Positions 11,034 through 19,491 of a stretch of 64,000 nucleotides of DNA are shown one piece after another. The notes under the pieces were generated by a model, which was not told the DNA's origin, searched no databases, and saw only the letters and a program-made list of their open reading frames with translations. Source of the stretch: Comamonadaceae bacterium. GTDB lineage: Bacteria; Pseudomonadota; Gammaproteobacteria; Burkholderiales; Burkholderiaceae_C. The position numbers were made by a program, and so were the translations under genes. The stretch is taken from NCBI GenBank assembly GCA_021299875.1, contig JAJTEW010000008.1, positions 248,001-312,000 on the forward strand. The letters run 5' to 3'. The stretch's first letter is position 1. Each line of letters begins with the position of its first letter.

Positions 11034-11234
11034 ATTTCACAGAAACTGCGCTATGAAAAGTGTCTAGAAGTTTGGGGGAATGCCAGTCGCGCACACCTGT
11101 TTATCGGGAAAATTGTGGATCGCCGATTTTTCAATGCCATCACAGCGCCTCAAGTCAAGGCGGCTGCAAAAAGTGTGCGTCGAGTGTGCAGACGAAAAAA
11201 AAGCACCACTGAATGAACAATGATGCGTTTTGTT

Positions 11235-11308
11235 TGGAGGCGCGACCCAGAGTCGAACTGGGCTCGACGGATTTGCAATCCGTTGCATAACCGCTTTGCT
11301 ATCGCGCC
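11235..11308 (-). tRNA. tRNA-Cys (GCA)
   Basis: Reverse complement GGCGCGATAGCAAAGCGGTTATGCAACGGATTGCAAATCCGTCGAGCCCAGTTCGACTCTGGGTCGCGCCTCCA. Confidence 0.95.
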
Positions 11309-11372
11309 AAAAATTTCATCAAACAAAAGTGAGGACTTTGTTTGACCACAAGAACAGGTTGTTCTTTGAAAA

Positions 11373-11448
11373 TGGAGCGGGAAACGAGGCTCGAACTCGC
11401 GACCTCAACCTTGGCAAGGTTGCGCTCTACCAACTGAGCTATTCCCGC
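11373..11448 (-). tRNA. tRNA-Gly (GCC)
   Basis: Reverse complement GCGGGAATAGCTCAGTTGGTAGAGCGCAACCTTGCCAAGGTTGAGGTCGCGAGTTCGAGCCTCGTTTCCCGCTCCA. Confidence 0.96.
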
Positions 11449-11626
11449 ATGCAGCCCCAGATTATACATCGCAAACGATGAAAGCCGAATGCACCTCAAC
11501 AGAAAACCAACCTGTCCCCACACCTTTCGGAATGGCAACAAGACAACAACCAAGTCAGGCCGCACAGACGAACGGACCGGAATCCCCCGGCTCAGTTCGC
11601 GCAGCCGCCAAGGATCAAGACACATC

Positions 11627-11661
11627 AAAAGGCCGGTTCATGGGGGTGACACGAACCGGCC
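11627..11661 (-). terminator. Rho-independent terminator downstream of the RTX gene
   Basis: On the minus strand, GGCCGGTTC...GAACCGGCC (perfect 9-bp stem) followed by TTTTGAT. Confidence 0.65.
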
Positions 11662-11676
11662 AATACCGGCTCAACT

Positions 11677-13746
11677 TCAATACAAGATGGAGTCAGACAA
11701 ACCGTTCACAGGCGACTTGGCTTCGCTTAATGTCATGCCTACAAGACGAATGGCAAAGTCAGCCACGGCATCGCCATTCACATCGCCCTCAAGAAGGACA
11801 CCTGAGAGTTTGTATCCATTCGTGGCACTGCTGACAGCAAAATTGTGGTCGTCTGTCAGTCCAGTGAATGTGGATATTTTCAATTGACCCGCTTTTTTGG
11901 TCCAGACTTCGACCAGCGTGTCGCTGAACTCTTGATTGCCTGATCGCTTGGTGTTGGCATCCATGGCCGTCAGGTCAATGATGTCTTTGCCGAGAACAAA
12001 ACCGTCCAGCACATCGGCATTGGACGTTGTGGACTCATTGACCGATTTGTAAACCACCAAGTTACCAGATTGATCCAGATCACGCACAGAACGAGGGACA
12101 CTGACACCAACCGTTGTCGCCGGTGTTAACTTGCCCCAGTTGAGTTCGTCCATCACGATCCAATCGCGCCCAAGCCCGCCGTAAAGGGCGTCGTGCCCCA
12201 TGCCCCCAGTGATGTAATCATTCCCCCCGTTACCCACAATGAAGTCAAATCCATCGCCTCCGGAGAGGATGTTTCTGTCGTTGGAGCCGTACAGCTGATC
12301 GTTGAAACTGCTGCCCTGCGCCGCCTCCATGTTTGACAAGACGTCCACATCACCCCAGCCATCTAAAGCACGGTTGGAGGCCACGCTTTTGACCATTGGC
12401 ATGTCCAGGTTCTCAAGAACCTCTTTCATGGCCAACAAAGCGCCAATCGATTCGGCTCCGGCATATTTGATCGAGTTGGCAAACTGCGTCACGGCCTGCG
12501 TGTTGACGGTTTGGGCGCTCAGGTTCACCACCACGCCCGAAGGGTCATCACCGTGCCAAACGCGATCGTCACGGCCGGCGCCGCCATCGATGACGTCACC
12601 CCCCTTGTTGCCCGCAAAAATCTGGTTGAAGTTGCCCGTTCCGCCGTACATGCGGTCGATGTAATAAGTGCCCCCAATGGCCTCTACGTTGGTCAATGTG
12701 TCCACGCTGCCGCCGTAGTCCTTGACCTTCATGACACCCGCTGAACTGGTATTGACGGTGATGCTTGCTGTGCCGTTGATGTATTGCACCCAATCGCGGT
12801 CCGTCGAGGTCCCATCGGTTTTACCATCGGCCGATTTATTCCATTTACCCCCACCATCGATGGTGTCTGTGCCCTTGCTGGCGTAAACCGTATTGTCGAA
12901 GGCAGAACCGGTGAAGGTGTCATCAAAATCGGTCAGGTCCATGCCTTCAAAGTTTTTGACTTTGAAAGTAGCGTTGTTGTAGGTGATGGTCTGTAATTCC
13001 GTATTAGAAAAATTCGCGCTGATCCCCGAGGTCTGGGTGAAATAGAGACCCAAATAGTCAAAACCTCCCTGGCCGTCGATGAGCATGTATCTTTGGCTTA
13101 GAGATAACTGGCTGGGGTCCGTCAACATCAAATTTTCACCAAAATCATTCATGACGGTTTTTGACGGTGCTGTCCAAGTTGGTGATGTGGCGTTGACTGG
13201 CGTTGCGGTCATCTCCGACCAAAGCTTGAAGGCCCTATGACCGGTCACACCCGCAATGAACCCGCGAATGCCCGAGTTGGCCGACACGTCGGCGGTGTCA
13301 GCGTTGGCGATGATGCCGTCGATCCATGTTTCCAGCAGCATGGCGGTGTTCGAAAAGTCAGCCCTGCCTAATCCTTGCTGAGCCAGCACGGAACTGATGG
13401 ATGAACTGTCAAAATCTATGACGTTGGTATCAAACGCTTTGTAGAAAACGGATGCGTTGGTGAATGTTGTTGGAAAAGTAAACGGTGCTGTTGCTGTGCT
13501 GGCAACAAATTTGTCCGCTTCTGCTTTTCTGATTCCCGCGTCCGTGGAGGACATCGCCGCCGAGAAGCTGACAGCATATCTCGGCCCCACGGTGTCGGAT
13601 TGGCTGAAGTCCACAAAAAAACCGACGCGACCATCACCAGAAAAAACGTAACCGCGGCCCGTTGTGGCGTTGTAATTTTGATCGCCCACATCGTGTTTAA
13701 GATGCCGTCCAAGCAGGTTGCCAATAAGGTTAGGGCTGATGGTCAT
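11677..13746 (-). CDS. RTX-type calcium-binding, probable type I secreted surface/extracellular protein
   Basis: Tandem RTX nonapeptides (GGDGFDFIVGNGGNDYITGGMGHDALYGGLGRDWIV; GNKGGDVIDGGAGRDDRV), C-terminal GDVNGDAVADFAIRLVGMTL typical of T1SS substrates; ATG at 13746 preceded by AAGGAG. Confidence 0.88.
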   Translation of the reverse strand: MTISPNLIGNLLGRHLKHDVGDQNYNATTGRGYVFSGDGRVGFFVDFSQSDTVGPRYAVSFSAAMSSTDAGIRKAEADKFVASTATAPFTFPTTFTNASVFYKAFDTNVIDFDSSSISSVLAQQGLGRADFSNTAMLLETWIDGIIANADTADVSANSGIRGFIAGVTGHRAFKLWSEMTATPVNATSPTWTAPSKTVMNDFGENLMLTDPSQLSLSQRYMLIDGQGGFDYLGLYFTQTSGISANFSNTELQTITYNNATFKVKNFEGMDLTDFDDTFTGSAFDNTVYASKGTDTIDGGGKWNKSADGKTDGTSTDRDWVQYINGTASITVNTSSAGVMKVKDYGGSVDTLTNVEAIGGTYYIDRMYGGTGNFNQIFAGNKGGDVIDGGAGRDDRVWHGDDPSGVVVNLSAQTVNTQAVTQFANSIKYAGAESIGALLAMKEVLENLDMPMVKSVASNRALDGWGDVDVLSNMEAAQGSSFNDQLYGSNDRNILSGGDGFDFIVGNGGNDYITGGMGHDALYGGLGRDWIVMDELNWGKLTPATTVGVSVPRSVRDLDQSGNLVVYKSVNESTTSNADVLDGFVLGKDIIDLTAMDANTKRSGNQEFSDTLVEVWTKKAGQLKISTFTGLTDDHNFAVSSATNGYKLSGVLLEGDVNGDAVADFAIRLVGMTLSEAKSPVNGLSDSILY

Positions 13747-14001
13747 GGGTGAGACTCCTTGATGGTGATGAGTAACAATTGTAATTTCTACTACTTTACA
13801 GTGTTTTGATATTTTTGGCAATTAACAGGGTGACGGAATCGTCCCGGATTTGACGGCGGCGCCCCTCTTGGAGAAGATGGCGCCATGGGCGAGCAAGCCA
13901 AACACCCCCACCCCCCGCGGTGCGCGAAGGCGCTGTTTGTATGTGGTTCGAACACGCCTGCAAATGCCCGCCCACACACGCCAGTCGATGGGGCCGACAA
14001 G

Positions 14002-14016
14002 GTCTGGCGACCAGAC
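14002..14016. promoter_or_regulatory. Perfect inverted repeat GTCTGG-CGA-CCAGAC just upstream of a TATATT (-10-like) element
   Basis: Read directly in the RTX / T1SS divergent intergenic region. Confidence 0.45.
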
Positions 14017-14184
14017 TTAGGTATATTCCACGGGCTGAAGCTCAGGTGTACGACAACCGGCAACTGTCCGAGAGTCAAGGGACCAAGGTCTCTACTTAAA
14101 CCAACTTTTTCACCCTGCGGCACGTTAAAAGAAGCCTGACTTTGAATTTTTTGATACCCATCCAGTTGAAGCAGCGGTTACGCC

Positions 14185-14634
14185 ATGGCGATGATTGACA
14201 TAGCCGAGGCGACGCGCGCGATCAACAGCAAAAACCGAGTGGCTTTTCACCATTTTCACCATTCGCTGGACATCGCTTTGCGAGCACCGTTCGCGGTTTT
14301 GCCACTTTTGAGGTTTGCCGACAATGGCCCGGTGATCTTGAATCGCCACACCTTGAGCACCAAGCCGGGTCAGTTGTCGCTGCTTTCCATGCACGGGCGC
14401 AGGGGTTTTGATTTGACGCAGAGCCCGATCAAGCGGGCGATTTTTCAGAAAGCCGAACTGCGCGAGCTTGTGATCGATGAGCGGGCAGACATGGTGTTTG
14501 ACTTTTGTTTTGATCTGGGTTCGGTGGATCAAACGGTTTTGTCTGATGGCGATGTCCCTGCTGTGCCATGCCTTGAGGGTGCAATGCCTTCCGGCTTGAT
14601 TCCCGAACATGTTTCTGTTGAGGTGACGCCATGA
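14185..14634 (+). CDS. Unknown protein, first gene of the T1SS operon
   Basis: 149-aa ORF whose TGA overlaps the ATG of the next ABC gene (ATGA at 14631-14634); no family recognised. Confidence 0.65.
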   Translation: MAMIDIAEATRAINSKNRVAFHHFHHSLDIALRAPFAVLPLLRFADNGPVILNRHTLSTKPGQLSLLSMHGRRGFDLTQSPIKRAIFQKAELRELVIDERADMVFDFCFDLGSVDQTVLSDGDVPAVPCLEGAMPSGLIPEHVSVEVTP

Positions 14635-16355
14635 AGGCAGGTTCTGCGGTTTCCGAATTGCGCATGGCGCTGTGGGAGCACAAGTCGGCATGGCGTCAGG
14701 CTGTGCTGATGAGTTGGGTGATTGGTTTGCTGGGCTTCACCCCCACGGTGTACATGCTGCAGGTGTATGAGCGGGTGGTCAACAGCCGCGATGTGATGAC
14801 GCTGTTGATGCTGACCGTGGTCACTTTGGGGGCCTATGCGGTGATGGAGCTGATCGAGAAGCTCCGCTCGCGTTTGCTGTGGGGGGCGGGCATCGCGTTC
14901 GAGTTGCGCATGGCCGACCGCCTGTACCACGCGATGTTTGACGGTTTGCTGAAAAAGCAGATGGCGGGCGCCTTGTCGGTGCAAAACGATTTCAAGAGCG
15001 TGCGTGACTTTTTCAACAACCCGGCCCTGGGGGCATTTTTTGAGTTGCCGATTGCGCTGGTGTCGTTCGTTTTGATTTTTGCCATCCATCCGATGTTGGG
15101 CTGGGCGGCTTTGGCAGGTGCAGGGGCCCAGACTTTGGTGACCTGGTTGATTCAACGCTCGTCGCGAGAGCCTTTGCAAGAGGCGCAGCGTCGTTCGCAA
15201 GAGGCACAGACCTATGCCGAAGCTTCTTTGCGCAACGCGCAGGTGATGGAGTCGATGGGCATGCTGGAAGCGGTGATGGGGCAATGGCAAAACAAGCAAC
15301 GGGCATTTTTAGCTTACCAGGCGCAGGCATCCGAGACTGCGGGGGGGCTGAACGCGGTGTCCAAGTTGCTGCAGCAGTTGATGGGTTCGGTGTTGCTGGG
15401 CTTGAGTGCCTGGTTGCTGCTGTTCAACGAGCTCAATGGCGGTGCCGCAATGATGATCATCAGCTCGGTGCTGGGGGGGCGTTTGCTGGCCCCGCTGACG
15501 CAAATTGCCCAGCAGTGGAGCGCCGTGGCCACGGTGTCGGGCGCCTGGACACGTTTGTCGGCTTTGCTCGAAAGCGTGCCCGCGCGCGAAAAGAACATGG
15601 CTTTGCCAACGCCCAAGGGCGAGTTGACGGTGGAGTCATTGGTGGCGACAGCGCCGGGCCAAACCCAGCCGATTCTGCGGGGTTTGCAGTTTGTCTTGCC
15701 CGCAGGGCAGGTATTGGCGGTGGTGGGGCCTTCGGCTTCGGGCAAGACGTCGCTGGCCAAGTTGCTTTTGGGCATTTGGCAGCCGCAGGCGGGGAAGGTG
15801 CGTTTGGATGGCGTGGATGTGCACGCTTGGGACAAGGCCGAGCTGGGCCCACACCTGGGGTATTTGCCGCAGGGGGTTGAGTTGTTGGAGGGCACGCTGG
15901 CCGAGAACATTGCCCGATTTGGCGATCTGGACATGCCGCGCATCGAGCAGGCGGCCGCTTTGGTAGGTTTGCATGGGCTCATTTCAGCATTGCCCAAAGG
16001 CTATGAGACGCCGGTGGGCCGTGACGGTGGCCTACTCTCTGGCGGGCAGCGCCAGCGCGTGGCGCTGGCCCGCGCTTTGTATGGTGATCCGGTGTTCGTG
16101 GTGCTGGACGAGCCCAATTCGAGCCTGGATGAGGCGGGCGATGCGGCTTTGGCGCAGGCGATTGCCACGATGAAGTCGCGTGGCACGACCTTTGTGATCA
16201 ACACGCACCGCACCAGCCTGCTGTCGGCTTCAGACCAGATGTTGGTGCTCAAGGATGGCACCCAACAATTGTTTGGTCCGACCGCTGAGGTTTTGCAAAA
16301 ACTGATGCCGAATGCGGCGTCGGTGTCGGCTCAGTCTGCGAGAGGGTCGAAATGA
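14631..16355 (+). CDS. Type I secretion system permease/ATPase (PrtD-like), first subunit
   Basis: N-terminal TM domain, Walker A GPSASGKTSLAK, signature LSGGQRQRVALARALYGDP, Walker B VFVVLDEP. Confidence 0.93.
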   Translation: MKAGSAVSELRMALWEHKSAWRQAVLMSWVIGLLGFTPTVYMLQVYERVVNSRDVMTLLMLTVVTLGAYAVMELIEKLRSRLLWGAGIAFELRMADRLYHAMFDGLLKKQMAGALSVQNDFKSVRDFFNNPALGAFFELPIALVSFVLIFAIHPMLGWAALAGAGAQTLVTWLIQRSSREPLQEAQRRSQEAQTYAEASLRNAQVMESMGMLEAVMGQWQNKQRAFLAYQAQASETAGGLNAVSKLLQQLMGSVLLGLSAWLLLFNELNGGAAMMIISSVLGGRLLAPLTQIAQQWSAVATVSGAWTRLSALLESVPAREKNMALPTPKGELTVESLVATAPGQTQPILRGLQFVLPAGQVLAVVGPSASGKTSLAKLLLGIWQPQAGKVRLDGVDVHAWDKAELGPHLGYLPQGVELLEGTLAENIARFGDLDMPRIEQAAALVGLHGLISALPKGYETPVGRDGGLLSGGQRQRVALARALYGDPVFVVLDEPNSSLDEAGDAALAQAIATMKSRGTTFVINTHRTSLLSASDQMLVLKDGTQQLFGPTAEVLQKLMPNAASVSAQSARGSK

Positions 16356-18070
16356 AAAACAACAAGGCGTTGCACGATCCTTTGTCCACGGTGATGTGGA
16401 CTTTCAAGCGCGAATTTTTGACGGTGGCGGTGTTCAGCATGGTGGTCAACTTGCTGATGCTGAGCCCGACTTTGTACATGCTTCAGGTTTATGACCGGGT
16501 GCTGCTGAGCCAAAGTGAGTTGACGCTGCTGGTGGTGTCGCTGTTGACCTTGTTTTTGTTTGCCATGATGGCTTTTGCGGAATGGGCGCGGTCCATCTTG
16601 CTGGTGCGCACGGGTGTCAAGTTGGACCAAGCCTTGAGCCAAAAAGTTTTTCGGTCGAGCTTTTTGTCTTACCTGAACCCTTCTGAGTCTGACCCGGCCA
16701 AGGCCTTTGGCTACCTGATCAGTTTGCGCCAGTTCATGACCGGCAATGGTGTGTTTGCCTTGTTTGACTCCCCGTGGGTACCGATTTACATCGGGGTGCT
16801 CTTTTTGCTGCACCCGGTGCTGGGGATGGTGGCCATTGCGTTTGCTTTGGTTCAGACCTCGATCGCTTGGTATGGGCACAGTCTTGGCAAAAAGATTCAG
16901 GCCGATTCTGCACAGTCTCAGGTCGATGCGCAAAAGTTCATGCAGTCCAAGCTGCGCAACATCGAGGTGTTGTCGTCTATGGGAATGTTGGAGAGCTTGT
17001 TTGCACGCTGGCAAAAGCTGCAGCACAAGGCCTTGCTGCAAGGCGGCTCGGCCCAACAAAGCCTGGGCGTCGTTGCGGCGGTGAGCAAGTTTGCACGCTA
17101 CACGCAACAATCGCTCAGCTTGGGGGTGGGGGCGTGGCTGGTGATTGAGGGGCAGATCAGCCCGGGCGCGATGATCGCAGCCAACGTGTTGATGACCCGT
17201 GCTTTGGCGCCCATTGACTTGCTGGTGATGTCTTGGCCAGGCTTTTTGACGAGCAAAGCGGCTTTTGACCGATTGCGTGCGCTGATGGGTTTTCAGCACG
17301 AGGGGCGCGAAAAAACCTTGACCGACCTGCCCTTGGGGCAGCTCAAGATAGAAGGCTTGACCGTTCGGGTACCGAACCGTGACAAGCCTGTATTGAACAA
17401 GCTTGATTTTTTGGCACTGCCTGGCACCGTGACGGTGGTGTTGGGTCCTTCCGGTTCGGGCAAGTCAACCCTGGCGCGTTCTATGCTGGGCATTTGGCCT
17501 GAATTTGAAGGGCGCATTTTGCTGGACGAGCAGCCCATCACGCAGTGGACGCGCGCAAGCCTGGGGCCACATTTGGGCTATTTGCCACAAGACATTGAGT
17601 TGTTCGATGGCACCATCGCCGAGAACATTGCCCGCATTGGCGAAGTGGATTCAGAGAAGGTCATTGCCGCCGCGCAAGCGGCGGGTTTGCACCAAATGAT
17701 TTTGCGTTTCCCCAAGGGGTATGACACCCGGGTGGGGCAAGCGGGCTCCTTCCTGTCGGGCGGGCAGCGTCAGCGCATTGCCCTGGCGCGCGCCTTGTAC
17801 GGGCAGCCGGTCTTGGTGGTGCTGGATGAACCCAATGCCAACCTTGACGACGAAGGCGAAAACGCTTTGCTCGATGCGGTGTTGTCGCTCAAGCAGCAGG
17901 GCAAGACGGTGGTCTTGATCAGCCACCGCAACGGGGTGCTGAGGGTGGCCGATCGCTTGGTCATCATGCAAGACGGTCAGATCGTGGTCAGTGGCCCGCG
18001 CGATGGCGTGTTGACTGCTTTGCAAAAGCAACGTGAGGCTGCTGCGGCGGCCGTTCAAGCGGCGCCTTGA
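16352..18070 (+). CDS. Type I secretion system permease/ATPase (PrtD-like), second subunit
   Basis: Walker A GPSGSGKSTLARSMLG, signature LSGGQRQRIALARALYGQP, Walker B VLVVLDEP; ATGA overlap with upstream gene. Confidence 0.93.
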   Translation: MKNNKALHDPLSTVMWTFKREFLTVAVFSMVVNLLMLSPTLYMLQVYDRVLLSQSELTLLVVSLLTLFLFAMMAFAEWARSILLVRTGVKLDQALSQKVFRSSFLSYLNPSESDPAKAFGYLISLRQFMTGNGVFALFDSPWVPIYIGVLFLLHPVLGMVAIAFALVQTSIAWYGHSLGKKIQADSAQSQVDAQKFMQSKLRNIEVLSSMGMLESLFARWQKLQHKALLQGGSAQQSLGVVAAVSKFARYTQQSLSLGVGAWLVIEGQISPGAMIAANVLMTRALAPIDLLVMSWPGFLTSKAAFDRLRALMGFQHEGREKTLTDLPLGQLKIEGLTVRVPNRDKPVLNKLDFLALPGTVTVVLGPSGSGKSTLARSMLGIWPEFEGRILLDEQPITQWTRASLGPHLGYLPQDIELFDGTIAENIARIGEVDSEKVIAAAQAAGLHQMILRFPKGYDTRVGQAGSFLSGGQRQRIALARALYGQPVLVVLDEPNANLDDEGENALLDAVLSLKQQGKTVVLISHRNGVLRVADRLVIMQDGQIVVSGPRDGVLTALQKQREAAAAAVQAAP

Positions 18071-18114
18071 TTCACCGTTCATCGTTCAGATTTATCGATT
18101 TTTTGGGGTTTGTG

Positions 18115-19491
18115 ATGTTGAATCAAAAATGGTCTGCTCAAAAGAGCGCAAACGTTGAGGATGCGAATACCAAGGCCATCGGCGAGGAGGCTTCGTTGCG
18201 GGCTTCTTCGGACACGGCTGGCATTGGTCGCAAGGGTTTGTGGGTCTTGGGCTTGGGTTTGGGGGGGTTTTTGTTGTGGGCCGCTTTGGCGCCCTTGGAC
18301 GAAGGTGTGCCCACCGCAGGTGTGGTGAGCATCGACACCAAGCGCAAGCAAGTGCAGCATTTGTCGGGCGGAATCGTCAAAGAGGTGTTGGTGCGCGAGG
18401 GCGATGTGGTCAAGCAAGACCAGGTGCTGATGCGTCTGGACGAAGCGGCGACCCGTGCCAACTTTGAGTCGGTGCGTCAGCGTTACTTGGGGCTCAATGC
18501 GATGCAAAGCCGCTTGCAGGCTGAGCAAATTGGCGCCGACAAGGTGACGTTTTCGCCCGAGGTGATGGCGGCGACATCGGACCGGTTCATTGCGTTGCAG
18601 GTGAATAACCAGCGGCAGTTGTTCGACTCGCGTCGGCAGGCTTTGCGGGCTGAGTTGCAAAGCATGCAAGAGGCCATGCAGGGCATGCGCGTCCAACGTG
18701 AGTCGGCGCAGGCGGTGGTGGTCCAGCGGCAGCGCCAATTGGCCATCCTGAATGAGGAGTTGGTCAATGTCCGTGAGTTGGTGAAGGATGGCTACGCCCC
18801 ACGCAACCGGCTGATGGAAATTGAGCGCTTGTTGGCCGACGTGCAAGCGGCCTTGGCCGACTTGAACGGCAGCATGTTGCGGGCCAGCAGTGCCATTGCC
18901 GAGACGACCCAACGCAGTTTGGCGCGGCAGTCTGAGTACCGTAAAGAGGTGGAGTCCTTGTTGGCCGATGTGTCCCGTGAGGTGCAGGCCGATGCGGAAA
19001 AGTTCACCGCCATTCAGGCCGATTTGAAGCGGGTCGACATCCGTGCCCCGGCCGGTGGTCAGGTGGTGAGCCTGGCGGTGCAGACGGTGGGTGCGGTGGT
19101 CCAGCCAGGCCAGAAGTTGATGGACATCGTGCCCGAACGCCAAGCGCTGGTGCTGGAGGCGCAGATCTCGCCCCATTTGATTGACAAGGTGCAGGCCGGT
19201 TTGTCCACCGATATTCGCTTCAATACCTTTGCGCATTCGCCCCAGTTGGTGGTCGAGGGCAAGGTGATTTCGGTGTCGGGTGATTTGCTGGCCGACCCAG
19301 CCAATCCGCAGATAAGTTACTTTTTGGCACGCTTGGAGGTCACACCCCAGGGCATGAAGACCCTGGGCAATCGACAGATGCAAGCTGGCATGCCGGCCGA
19401 GGTGGTGATCAAGACCGGGTCCCGGTCGATGCTGACCTACATGTTGAACCCCTTGCTCAAGCGCTTGGCGGGTTCCATGAAGGAGGAGTGA
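18115..19491 (+). CDS. HlyD-family type I secretion periplasmic adaptor
   Basis: Single N-terminal TM, GVVSIDTKRKQVQHLSGGIVKEVLVREGDVVKQDQVLMRLDE and C-terminal beta-barrel region. Confidence 0.93.
   Translation: MLNQKWSAQKSANVEDANTKAIGEEASLRASSDTAGIGRKGLWVLGLGLGGFLLWAALAPLDEGVPTAGVVSIDTKRKQVQHLSGGIVKEVLVREGDVVKQDQVLMRLDEAATRANFESVRQRYLGLNAMQSRLQAEQIGADKVTFSPEVMAATSDRFIALQVNNQRQLFDSRRQALRAELQSMQEAMQGMRVQRESAQAVVVQRQRQLAILNEELVNVRELVKDGYAPRNRLMEIERLLADVQAALADLNGSMLRASSAIAETTQRSLARQSEYRKEVESLLADVSREVQADAEKFTAIQADLKRVDIRAPAGGQVVSLAVQTVGAVVQPGQKLMDIVPERQALVLEAQISPHLIDKVQAGLSTDIRFNTFAHSPQLVVEGKVISVSGDLLADPANPQISYFLARLEVTPQGMKTLGNRQMQAGMPAEVVIKTGSRSMLTYMLNPLLKRLAGSMKEE

Noticed and set aside
14030-14140. 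Possible c-di-GMP (GEMM-like) riboswitch in the T1SS leader
   Set aside because: A few fragments (GGCAAC, GAGA, GGGACC-AAGG, CTTAAACC) loosely resemble it, but the conserved core and second helix with its receptor are not present by eye; needs Infernal before any claim.
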